Below are positions 35,864 to 44,115 of a DNA stretch of 64,000 bases, piece after piece (position 1 is the first letter of the stretch; each line of letters begins with the position of its first letter). The DNA is taken from the NCBI GenBank assembly GCA_964581515.1, contig CAZOOV010000002.1, positions 1-64,000 on the forward strand. The letters run 5' to 3'. This DNA is from JACJVV01 sp964581515 (lineage in GTDB: Archaea > Nanobdellota > Nanobdellia > Woesearchaeales > JACJVV01). The notes under the pieces were generated by a model, which saw only the letters and a list, made by a program, of their open reading frames with translations, was not told where the DNA came from and ran no database searches. Position numbers and translations under genes: made by a program.

Positions 35864-36574
35864 ATGACAAAAAGAGTTTCTATAATCATACCTACCCTAA
35901 ATGAAGAAAAGTATATTGGGAAATTGTTAAATTGTCTTGTGAGGCAGACTTACAAAGATTTTGAAGTTGTTGTTGTTGATGGTAATAGTGAAGATAGGAC
36001 AAAAGAAGTTATTAAAAAATATAAGAATAAGTTAGATTTAAAATTGATAAATAGCAAAAAAAAAAATATAGCACTCCAGAGGAACCTTGGAGCAGAAAAA
36101 GCAAGACATAGTGCAATTATTTTCATTGATGCAGATGTAATAATTGAGATGAATTTCCTTCAAAAAAGCATAGCCCAAATAAGAAATAGAAAAGCTAAAG
36201 CTGCAATACCAAAGTATATCCCTTTAGATAAAAAATGGTATTATAAATTATTTTTCAGTATAATAAACTTCACGTTATGGTTAACTCAAAAAGTGAAGCC
36301 TTGTGGAATTGGAATCTGTATATTTTCTAATAAAATCACACACAATAAAGTGAAAGGATTTAATGAGAATTTATTCTGGACAGATGATATGGAATATATA
36401 TATAAATTAAGCAAAAAAATTAAAATAACAAGACTCTCAACAAATGCATATTTATCAGTAAGAAGATTTGAGAAAGAAGGAACAAAAAAAACAATGAAAA
36501 AATGGATAAAAAGCTATTTTTATTTTTTATCTGGAAGGATGGATAAAACAAACTTAATTGAATATCTAAAATGA
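35864..36574 (+). CDS. Family 2 glycosyltransferase
   Basis: 236 residues. SIIIPTLNEEKYI at the N-terminus, VVVDGNSEDRT nucleotide-sugar site, then the DXD-like IDADVI near residue 91 and TDDMEY as the acceptor-side motif. A hydrophobic segment near 124-140 suggests loose membrane contact. It transfers a sugar from a nucleotide donor, probably to a lipid acceptor. Stop and next ATG overlap by 4 bp. Confidence 0.85.
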   Translation: MTKRVSIIIPTLNEEKYIGKLLNCLVRQTYKDFEVVVVDGNSEDRTKEVIKKYKNKLDLKLINSKKKNIALQRNLGAEKARHSAIIFIDADVIIEMNFLQKSIAQIRNRKAKAAIPKYIPLDKKWYYKLFFSIINFTLWLTQKVKPCGIGICIFSNKITHNKVKGFNENLFWTDDMEYIYKLSKKIKITRLSTNAYLSVRRFEKEGTKKTMKKWIKSYFYFLSGRMDKTNLIEYLK

Positions 36575-37923
36575 AAAACTACAATCTGCAATTAATAATG
36601 CCGACTCATGATGAGCATGTCTATGAATTTGTTGAAAACTATACAGCAATACCATTAACATTGTTATCATTAGCTGCACTAACACCAGAAAATTATAATA
36701 TCAAAATAATAGATGAGTCAGTAGAAAAGATTAAACCTTCCACTTGTGATCTTGTTGCAATTTCAGTTATCCTTTTTACAGCAGAGAAATCATATAGAAT
36801 AGCAGATTGGTATAGGAAGAGAGGAATACCTGTAATAATGGGAGGAGTACATCCTACGACCTGTCCAAAAGAAGTGATAAAACATTGCGATGCAATAGTA
36901 ATGGGTGAAGCCGAAGAAATCTGGTCAGAAGTGCTAAAAGATTTCGAGAACAATAAACTAAAGAAAATCTATAAAGAAAAAAGAAAACCCAGCTTAGCTA
37001 ATACTCCTATCCCAAGATATGATCTTGTTGATAAGAGCAAATATAACCTAAAAAACCTGATACAAACAAGCAGAGGTTGTGCTTTTGGTTGTGATTTCTG
37101 TATGCCCACAGTTTTTAATGGAAAAATGTCAAGACATAAGCCCGTCGAAAAAGTAATAGATGAGATAAAAGAATCATTACGAAACTCAAAAAATATATGG
37201 AAGAGATTAATCATGTTTACTGATGACAATATCGTTAATGATTTTCAATATGCCAAAGATCTTTTTAAAGCCTTGATGCCATTAAATATCAGATGGGGTA
37301 GCCAATGCTCAATCTCGATAGCTTATGACAATGAATTATTAGAGTTAGCATACAAAAGTGGTTGTAGAGTTTTATTCATTGGATTTGAGACGCCAAACCA
37401 AAAATCACTCAAAGAGATTAAGAAAGATTATAATGTAAAGAAGTTTGATTATTACATAAAAAAGATTAAAAGAAAAGGCATACTTATCCTAGGATCTTTT
37501 GTTTTTGGTTTTGACAATGATAATAAGGACGTTTTCAGGAAGACTATGAACTTTTGCATGAAGAACAACATTGATTTTGTCAATTTTCATATATTAGGGC
37601 CAACTCCAGGAACACCACTATTTAATAAGATGGAGAAGGAAGGAAGAATAATACATAAAAAATGGAAATATTATCAAGAGAATCCTGTGTTCAAGCCAAA
37701 AAATATGTCAATAAAAGAATTAGAATACGGTCAAATATGGTGTTATGAAAAATATTTTAAGATCAGTAACATACTTAAAAGAACACTAAAATATATTACA
37801 AGACCAAAATGGATGATATTTGTTCTGATTGCAAATATAAGTTTTAAAAGGAAAATATCATCAGGAATAAAGCACCAAAAGAAATTTATAAAGTACTATA
37901 ACAAAGAAATATTGAGGATATAA
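36571..37923 (+). CDS. B12-binding-type radical SAM enzyme 2
   Basis: 450 residues. Cobalamin-type N-terminal domain (IIDESVEK, then VIMGGVHPTTCP), radical SAM core with CX3CX2C at C170, C174, C177 (GCAFGCDFC), and a basic C-terminal tail. The HpnJ/BchE-like layout fits a membrane-lipid or isoprenoid modifying enzyme; the reaction is unknown. It sits between the glycosyltransferase and a second, related enzyme 2 bp downstream. Confidence 0.85.
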   Translation: MKNYNLQLIMPTHDEHVYEFVENYTAIPLTLLSLAALTPENYNIKIIDESVEKIKPSTCDLVAISVILFTAEKSYRIADWYRKRGIPVIMGGVHPTTCPKEVIKHCDAIVMGEAEEIWSEVLKDFENNKLKKIYKEKRKPSLANTPIPRYDLVDKSKYNLKNLIQTSRGCAFGCDFCMPTVFNGKMSRHKPVEKVIDEIKESLRNSKNIWKRLIMFTDDNIVNDFQYAKDLFKALMPLNIRWGSQCSISIAYDNELLELAYKSGCRVLFIGFETPNQKSLKEIKKDYNVKKFDYYIKKIKRKGILILGSFVFGFDNDNKDVFRKTMNFCMKNNIDFVNFHILGPTPGTPLFNKMEKEGRIIHKKWKYYQENPVFKPKNMSIKELEYGQIWCYEKYFKISNILKRTLKYITRPKWMIFVLIANISFKRKISSGIKHQKKFIKYYNKEILRI

Positions 37924-37925
37924 GA

Positions 37926-39371
37926 ATGGCAGATATAATATTATTTATTCCAATGATAGGTGAAAGCGATGAAATTAAAAGCATTGATTTTGCCAACAAT
38001 GAATTGCCACTCCACATATTAAGCATATGCCGCTTCATACATGAAGACTATGATATTAAAATAATAGATCAACGTGTGGATAATAATTGGAAGAAACTTT
38101 TGGATATGGAATTAAAAAAGAATCCATTATGTTTTGGAATAACCAGCCTTACTGGCAAACAAATTGAATACATGCTTGAAGTATGTAGATTTGTAAAGGA
38201 AAACTCTAATGTCCCAATAGTATTAGGAGGAGTACATGGATCTTTATTACCGGATGATACAATTAAAGAAGATGTAATAGACATAGTAGTGAAAGGTGAA
38301 GGAGAAATTACATTCAAAGAATTAATTGAAGTTATTAAAAATAAAAAAGAGTTAAAAAATATCAAAGGGATAATATACAAAAAAAAAGGGGAAATAATAC
38401 AAAATCAAGACCGAGAATTCATTGACATGAATGAATTACCTGTATTACCACTTCATTTATTAGATATCAAAAAGTATTCCAAAGCATTACCTTTTGAAAC
38501 ATCAAGAGGATGTCCATTTAATTGCACTTTCTGTTACAATCATATTTTTAATAAGCATAAATATAGACAAATGAAAGCAAATAAAGTAATTAAAGAGATA
38601 AAAGACAATATTAAGAAATATAAATTTGAAAAACTCCATTTTATTGATGATAATTTCTTTATCGATTTTGAAAGGACAAAATACATAATAAACGAAATAA
38701 GAAAACAATATCCTGAAATCAAATGGAATTCTGAGGGGTTAAGAGTTGATACTACCCTAAATAATCAAGAGATTATTGATTTTTTAGTTAATACTGGCTG
38801 TAAAAGGATATCAATTGGTGCTGAGTCAGGCTCAGATAAGACTCTCAAAAAGATTAATAAAGGGATATCTGTTAAAGATACTTTGTATCTTAATAGATTA
38901 TTATCTAAGAAAGATATATATGTTGCATATAATATCATGATAGGATTTCCATTTGAAACAAAAAGAGATTTTGCCAAGACATGCTTATTTGCTTACAAAA
39001 TAATAAAAAATAATAAAAGAGCAAAACTTAATTTCATATCAATCTTCCAACCATGGCCAGGAACATTAATCTATTCAAGATGCATAAATAATAAAGATTT
39101 TAAAGAACCTAGTAATATAAAAGACTGGGCAAAGATTAACTGGCAATGTTCAAATCTAGAGTGTTTCAATAAGAAGATAAAGGAATTACTGCGTAGGATA
39201 CATATAGTAAGTTTTGGACTTAGAATAACAAAAAGCTCTAAAAAAAAGATTAAATCCAAAGGATTATTTTATCTTGGAATGCTCTATAAAAAAATTGCAC
39301 TCTTAAGATATAAATATTTCTTCTTTGGATTATTTTTTGAAGATTCTTGGGCAAAATTACTTAAAAAATAA
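37926..39371 (+). CDS. B12-binding-type radical SAM enzyme 3
   Basis: 481 residues, same family layout as its neighbour: IIDQRVD, then VLGGVHGSLLPD and VKGEGEITF, with CX3CX2C at C196, C200, C203 (GCPFNCTFC). It probably performs a different step on the same scaffold. Spacing of 2 bp to the gene before and 7 bp to the gene after supports one transcript. Confidence 0.85.
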   Translation: MADIILFIPMIGESDEIKSIDFANNELPLHILSICRFIHEDYDIKIIDQRVDNNWKKLLDMELKKNPLCFGITSLTGKQIEYMLEVCRFVKENSNVPIVLGGVHGSLLPDDTIKEDVIDIVVKGEGEITFKELIEVIKNKKELKNIKGIIYKKKGEIIQNQDREFIDMNELPVLPLHLLDIKKYSKALPFETSRGCPFNCTFCYNHIFNKHKYRQMKANKVIKEIKDNIKKYKFEKLHFIDDNFFIDFERTKYIINEIRKQYPEIKWNSEGLRVDTTLNNQEIIDFLVNTGCKRISIGAESGSDKTLKKINKGISVKDTLYLNRLLSKKDIYVAYNIMIGFPFETKRDFAKTCLFAYKIIKNNKRAKLNFISIFQPWPGTLIYSRCINNKDFKEPSNIKDWAKINWQCSNLECFNKKIKELLRRIHIVSFGLRITKSSKKKIKSKGLFYLGMLYKKIALLRYKYFFFGLFFEDSWAKLLKK

Positions 39372-39378
39372 TATCAAA

Positions 39379-40359
39379 ATGAAGATTTCAAGAATAATCA
39401 GGACGTATTATTATATATTAAGCGCACGCCTATTTGGTATCCCACATCCAATTTCTATCGATTTCAGATTTACAAATAGCTGCAACAACCAATGTGCATT
39501 ATGCGACTCATGGAAGAAAAATAAAGGAGTCTGGGATGTAGATAAAATGATTAAGCTAATAAAAGCATTACCTAAGTCTGTCCTCCATATTACTTTAATC
39601 GGCGGTGAACCCCTTGTTGAGAAGAATCTTGAGAGAGTAATAAACACTCTTAGAAAAAAGGACATCAACATAACAGTTGTGTCAAATGGGATACTTGTTC
39701 CAAATAGAATAGAAGACCTGAAAAAAATTGATTATCTAATTCTTAGTTTAGATGGAGATAAAAAAGCCCATGAGAGAATAAGAGGAAAAGGCAATTATGA
39801 TAAAACAATAAATGCAATTAAAACTGCAAAGAAAAATAAAATAAATACCCATATGTTGTGTGTAATCAATAAATACAATATCAATTGTATCCCAGAAGTT
39901 CTAAATATTTGCAGAGAAAATAAAGTCAAATGTTTTTTTCAAATAACTGCTGAATATTACTTGTCCTCTGATGTTAATAAATACCTGCCTGAAAAAGAGA
40001 AATATAGAAAAACAATAAGAATGCTCATTAGAGAAAAAAAGCGAGGTAATAAGACTATTATAAATTCATTTTCAGCATTAAAATATCTTTTGACATGGCC
40101 AAAAGGAAAAAAAGACATGAAATGCATGGCTGGAAAGCTACATTACCATATAGAACCTGATGGGAAACTATATCCTTGCACAAGTGTTGTCAATCTCGTG
40201 AAAGGTAAGAGTTTGTCAAATGGAATAAATAATAAACTGTTTAAATTCAAAGGAAACAATCCATGCAGATTCTGCTGGGCATGCTTATACATTGAATTTA
40301 ATTATGCACTCTCATTCAAAAAGGATGCTATAAAAACAATAATAGATATGAAAAAATGA
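39379..40359 (+). CDS. Radical SAM/SPASM-type enzyme
   Basis: 326 residues from ATG 39379. CX3CX2C at C35, C39, C42 (SCNNQCALC), then GGEP and the strand motifs of the radical SAM barrel. The C-terminal part carries a SPASM/twitch-like Cys set (CMAGK, LYPCTS, NPCRFCWAC) for extra Fe-S clusters. This class includes HpnH-like and peptide-modifying enzymes; here a lipid or small-molecule substrate is more likely from the context. The start at 39379 avoids overlap with the gene before; a start at 39325 is less likely. Confidence 0.8.
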   Translation: MKISRIIRTYYYILSARLFGIPHPISIDFRFTNSCNNQCALCDSWKKNKGVWDVDKMIKLIKALPKSVLHITLIGGEPLVEKNLERVINTLRKKDINITVVSNGILVPNRIEDLKKIDYLILSLDGDKKAHERIRGKGNYDKTINAIKTAKKNKINTHMLCVINKYNINCIPEVLNICRENKVKCFFQITAEYYLSSDVNKYLPEKEKYRKTIRMLIREKKRGNKTIINSFSALKYLLTWPKGKKDMKCMAGKLHYHIEPDGKLYPCTSVVNLVKGKSLSNGINNKLFKFKGNNPCRFCWACLYIEFNYALSFKKDAIKTIIDMKK

Positions 40360-42029
40360 AAGATAATCCAGATATAATCGGTATTAATGAATCTGGACAT
40401 GATGTCAGCCTTAGTTTAATTCGTGATAATAAAATTTCCTTTGCAATTGAAGAAGAAAGATTAACAAGAATTAAACATCATGGTGGACTCCTTTTAACAG
40501 GCAAATGCAATCTAGATATAGGAAGATTTGTTAAAGATTCAAGAGGAAATCACAGAACAGTATCCTCATGGGATAAAAATATTAATTCACTAATTTTATC
40601 GCATATGACAAATAAATTGTGCAGATATTTTCTTACAAGTCAATGTCTCAATTTAAGATATAAAAGATTCAAGCATATGGTTGGTTTGAATGAATTCCTT
40701 AAAGTCATGTATTATAACATGACATTCAAATATAAATATAATCAGTTTCTCAAGAACAACAAGATAAAATCCCATATTGACCACCATAGAGCTCATGCAG
40801 CAAGTGCATATAGATGTTCAGCTTTTAAAAGATCTAATGTCTTAGCTATTGATGGATCAGGAGAGTATTTCTCTAGTTCCATTTATGATGGCAATAAATC
40901 TATGAAGATTATAAGAAGTGAAGGATTATCAAACTCCTTAGGTTATTTCTATGGCATTGTATCAGGCTTGTTAAAGATGGGTGTATTTGGTGAAGGAAAA
41001 ACCATGGGCTTATCTGCATATGGGAATTACAACAAGAAATTTGAGAACCTAATTATTCTCAGTAAAAATTCATATAAAATCAATATATCTAAAGTAAGAA
41101 AACTTTTTAGAATCAGAAGAAGAAAAGGACAACCAATCTTAAATATTCACAAAGATCTTGCTTTCATGGCTCAAAAACAACTCGAAGAAGCAGTTATGAC
41201 TCTGATAGATTCAACATATGAAATTACAGGAAATAAAAACTGGTGCATAGCAGGGGGTGTCGGACTAAATTGCTTAATGAATTCTAAAATCCTCAATCAT
41301 GAATCAGTAAAGAATATTTTTGTCCAACCCGCATCAAATGATGCTGGCTGTTCATTAGGAGCTGCTTTAGAATATAATTATAATATAGGAGGAAAACCAG
41401 CCATACCTTTAAAGAATGTTTATTTAGGAACAAAATATTCAAATAAAGAGATTAAAGAAAAACTCATAAAAAACAAACTAAAATTTACATATTATGAGGA
41501 TATAGCTGGCATCGCTGCAGAAAAATTGGCAAAAAACAAAGTCATTTGCTGGTTTCAAGGAAGGATGGAGTTTGGTCCTAGAGCATTAGGCAACAGATCC
41601 ATATTAGCAAATCCCTCCAGTATAAAGATAAAAAACAGAGTTAATGACATCAAGAATAGGGAGAGATGGAGGCCACTAGCCCCTTCTATTCTGGAAAAAG
41701 ATATGAGAAGATACTATTATAACCCATACAAAAGTCCATTTATGAATCTATCTTTCCAAACAAAAGAAGATAAGAAAGAAGAGATTGCTGCTGTTGTTCA
41801 TGTTGATGGATCAGCTAGAGTACAGACTGTTAATAAGAAAGATAATGGTTTATACTATGATTTGATAAACAAATTCAAAAAAGAGACTGGTACACCTATA
41901 TTACTTAATACCAGTTTTAATAACAGATCAGAACCAATAGTAATGACACCTCAACATGCAATAAATACATTCATAAATAGACCTCTTGATTATTTAGTAA
42001 TAGGCAATTTTCTGGTTTCAAGAGAATAA
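40356..42029 (+). CDS. O-carbamoyltransferase, NodU/CmcH family
   Basis: 557 residues. GINESGHDVS and EEERLTRIKH at the start, the metal-site HHRAHA, AIDGSGEY, GEGKTMGLSAYG, and the C-terminal FGPRALGNRSILA and RWRPLAPSI, all hallmarks of the NodU/TobZ family. These enzymes place a carbamoyl group from carbamoyl phosphate on a hydroxyl of sugars or natural products. Last gene of the seven-gene operon. It runs 12 bp into the convergent synthase gene. Confidence 0.9.
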   Translation: MKDNPDIIGINESGHDVSLSLIRDNKISFAIEEERLTRIKHHGGLLLTGKCNLDIGRFVKDSRGNHRTVSSWDKNINSLILSHMTNKLCRYFLTSQCLNLRYKRFKHMVGLNEFLKVMYYNMTFKYKYNQFLKNNKIKSHIDHHRAHAASAYRCSAFKRSNVLAIDGSGEYFSSSIYDGNKSMKIIRSEGLSNSLGYFYGIVSGLLKMGVFGEGKTMGLSAYGNYNKKFENLIILSKNSYKINISKVRKLFRIRRRKGQPILNIHKDLAFMAQKQLEEAVMTLIDSTYEITGNKNWCIAGGVGLNCLMNSKILNHESVKNIFVQPASNDAGCSLGAALEYNYNIGGKPAIPLKNVYLGTKYSNKEIKEKLIKNKLKFTYYEDIAGIAAEKLAKNKVICWFQGRMEFGPRALGNRSILANPSSIKIKNRVNDIKNRERWRPLAPSILEKDMRRYYYNPYKSPFMNLSFQTKEDKKEEIAAVVHVDGSARVQTVNKKDNGLYYDLINKFKKETGTPILLNTSFNNRSEPIVMTPQHAINTFINRPLDYLVIGNFLVSRE

Positions 42030-42803
42030 ATCACCCTTATCCCTATAACCTACAATATGCAAGAACAGCCCAACTTTATTAATTTTCTTATGTTGATATA
42101 ATCTAGTTAGATAATACTCAAACTTTAAGAAAAAAAAGCCACATGCAATCCTAATTAGAAAATTGTTATCATGCCTATTAATAACATTAAGTGTAAATTC
42201 TCTTGTCTTGCTAAATTTATATTTCTTCTTAAATTGATATTTAATAAAGCTGCTTTCATCCTTAAATTCAGTTGGAAGATTATTGTATCCATTAGATTGA
42301 TCTTGAGAATAATCTCTAAACATATGTATTAAATGTGCAACATGCCCCATCTTTAATAATGATGTGTGAATATTTTTCCCAAGAAAAAACTGAAACACAT
42401 AAACATAAGTCTCACCTATTTTCCTTGAATACTTCATCAACTCTTTATATTTGACTCTTTTCCCACCAAACCTATCTACATCAAAGTCAAATGTCCACAT
42501 TAGGTCGAAGATCCTCTTCTTGAACTCTTTATTCTCCTTAGGTATCGCTTCAAACATGCATTTCTCTTCATAGCATAGATTATTTTTTACTTTTCCTGCA
42601 TAAACGCTCTTTAAGAATTCATTTTGCTCTTTCAAGAACTTCTTTTTTACACTTTTCTTTATCTTAGGATCATCTACAACATCATCAACCCACCTAAAAT
42701 AAACATAAACCTTCCAAAATAGCTTTCCTTTGCCTTTAGGAAAGAACCAAGTTATGAAATATGTAGAGAAATTCTGGAACTTATACTTTAATTGTTTAAG
42801 CAT
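42018..42803 (-). CDS. Squalene/phytoene-synthase-like prenyltransferase
   Basis: 261 residues, somewhat shorter than the usual ~280-300. First Asp motif DDVVDD (40-45) and second DYSQD (164-168), both DxxxD, are intact. FRWVDD and HMFRD contexts match head-to-head prenyl synthases, which join two prenyl diphosphates into squalene or phytoene. Its ATG lies inside the HEPN gene's last codons (8-bp overlap), so it is now translated from the HEPN-MNT transcript. A broken duplicate of its first ~44 codons lies 1.2 kb upstream. Confidence 0.8.
   Translation of the reverse strand: MLKQLKYKFQNFSTYFITWFFPKGKGKLFWKVYVYFRWVDDVVDDPKIKKSVKKKFLKEQNEFLKSVYAGKVKNNLCYEEKCMFEAIPKENKEFKKRIFDLMWTFDFDVDRFGGKRVKYKELMKYSRKIGETYVYVFQFFLGKNIHTSLLKMGHVAHLIHMFRDYSQDQSNGYNNLPTEFKDESSFIKYQFKKKYKFSKTREFTLNVINRHDNNFLIRIACGFFFLKFEYYLTRLYQHKKINKVGLFLHIVGYRDKGDLFS
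42669..42776 (-). repeat. Copy 1 of a 108-bp repeat from the synthase gene
   Basis: Lies inside the intact synthase gene and matches 43872-43979 at about 90%, including 45 identical bases. The pair flanks the HEPN-MNT module as direct repeats. Confidence 0.85.
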
Positions 42804-43302
42804 GGTCTATAATCTCATTATATCTATCATTCATTTTATTTAGCTTATCTGTATTTAGATTTTGCATCAATAATTTTATCTGGATTGTAAATTCAATTGA
42901 ATCATAATTCATCTTTTCAGCAATCTCTTTTGTAATCTCTACTTTCTCAGAAGTGATATAATATTGTTTATCTATTCTTTCTTTTTTTGCCTTCCAAATC
43001 AACCTATATAATTCTTCTTTATCAAATAAAGATTTTAATAATATAATAGAACCAGTATGATTCTCACTTTTTATCCCAACTTTAAATAATAAAGACAATA
43101 ACGAATTATACATCGAATAATATGAAGAAGAAATTGAATCTTCATATAATCCATTTTCAAGCAATAATTTAGATGATTTAAGGGAATTGTTTGATTTTTC
43201 CAAATATGATAGAGATATTTCATTTGATATTTCTACTTTCTCTATTTTTCTTTCAGTTATTAATTTATTTAAGAAAACCAATTCTTTCATAGAAATCATC
43301 AA
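42796..43302 (-). CDS. HEPN-domain protein, catalytic His missing
   Basis: 168 residues (152-168 depending on start). Archaeal HEPN helical bundle with SSYYSMYNSLLSLLF. In the family RNase motif RX4-6H the position reads RIDKQYY, where the protein at 47946 has REQADYH; the His is Tyr here, so RNase activity is doubtful. HEPN proteins are usually the toxin of a pair with the MNT nucleotidyltransferase encoded just upstream (about 26-38 bp overlap). The stop overlaps the synthase start. Confidence 0.75.
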   Translation of the reverse strand: MMISMKELVFLNKLITERKIEKVEISNEISLSYLEKSNNSLKSSKLLLENGLYEDSISSSYYSMYNSLLSLLFKVGIKSENHTGSIILLKSLFDKEELYRLIWKAKKERIDKQYYITSEKVEITKEIAEKMNYDSIEFTIQIKLLMQNLNTDKLNKMNDRYNEIIDHA

Positions 43303-43819
43303 CTCCTTTCAAGATAATATGATTTTTCATAATTTCCTTAACTAAATTTGATTCTAAATTAAACTCTCCAATCTTAATGCTTAATTTAGGATTTATTTTT
43401 TCTATATCTTCTTTTGTTTTTCTGCTTCTTGTTTCAATATAGATATCTATATCACTTTCTTGTTTAGATATTCCTTTTGCATAACTTCCAAATAAAACAA
43501 TAATATTATCAGAACAATTATTTAATATTTCAGAGATAATTATTTGCAATTTAGGATATTGTTCTAATAAGATGTCCAATTTATATATTTCTGCTTCAAA
43601 TATTTTATTCTTGCTAAAGAGGTTTTTTTTCAGAAAAAAAATTTTATTTCTTCCAATATTCTTATAATCAATAATATTCCACTCAAGGAGATTGTTTATT
43701 TTGCGTAGTATTGTTGTATGGGATTCGTTAAGTTCTTTAGCAATACCCCTAATATGATTTTCTGATTTCAATAACTTATTAATTATTTCTAAATCTAGTC
43801 TGTACCTTTTTTGCACCAT
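43265..43819 (-). CDS. HTH-MNT nucleotidyltransferase, HEPN partner
   Basis: 184 residues from ATG 43819, chosen because a TATA box lies 28 nt before it; an ATG at 43828 is also possible. An N-terminal helix-turn-helix (about 8-55, IRGIAKELNESHTTILRKI) is followed by the MNT domain with GSYAKG and DID (GS-X10-DxD, both intact). In MNT-HEPN pairs the MNT protein adds AMP residues to the HEPN toxin and neutralises it. The HTH suggests it also controls its own operon. Confidence 0.8.
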   Translation of the reverse strand: MVQKRYRLDLEIINKLLKSENHIRGIAKELNESHTTILRKINNLLEWNIIDYKNIGRNKIFFLKKNLFSKNKIFEAEIYKLDILLEQYPKLQIIISEILNNCSDNIIVLFGSYAKGISKQESDIDIYIETRSRKTKEDIEKINPKLSIKIGEFNLESNLVKEIMKNHIILKGVDDFYERIGFLK

Positions 43820-43841
43820 ATGTACCATAAATGAACCATTG

Positions 43842-43851
43842 ATTTATAAAT
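43842..43851 (-). promoter_or_regulatory. TATA box of the MNT-HEPN-synthase operon
   Basis: ATTTATAAAT centred 28 nt before ATG 43819, lying within the 3' part of the broken synthase frame. Confidence 0.65.
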
Positions 43852-43871
43852 CTTGCGGTGGAATAATTGAA

Positions 43872-43979
43872 ATCATCAACAATATCATCAACCCATCTAA
43901 AATAGACATAGACTTTCCAGAACAGCTTTCCCTTGCCTTTAGGAAAGAACCAAGTTATGAAATATGTAGAGAAATTCTG
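43872..43979 (-). repeat. Copy 2 of the 108-bp synthase repeat
   Basis: Direct repeat of 42669-42776. Homology ends at 43871, marking the junction with the HEPN-MNT module. Confidence 0.85.
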
Positions 43980-44079
43980 AAGTTTGTACTTGAAAGGAAG
44001 CAAGGGATTCATGCTTGAAAATAAGTTGTTCTTTTTATAAATATTATTAAAATGAAGTTTATGACGTAATTGCACCAAT

Positions 44080-44092
44080 AAATATATAAATA
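44080..44092 (+). promoter_or_regulatory. TATA box of the surface-protein pair at 44116
   Basis: AATATATAAATAA centred 29 nt before the ATG. Confidence 0.65.
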
Positions 44093-44115
44093 AAAATACT
44101 TAAAATATGGTATAA

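Larger units (their letters stand above)
43779..44012 (-). pseudogene. Broken 5' copy of the squalene/phytoene synthase gene
   Basis: From ATG 44012 the frame encodes a protein nearly identical to the intact synthase for ~44 residues (first Asp motif DDIVDD present), then unrelated residues and a stop at 43779. It has a TATA box (TTTATAAATATT, about 44033-44044), suggesting this was the gene's original promoter. The remaining catalytic part is missing. It overlaps the start of the MNT gene. Confidence 0.8.
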
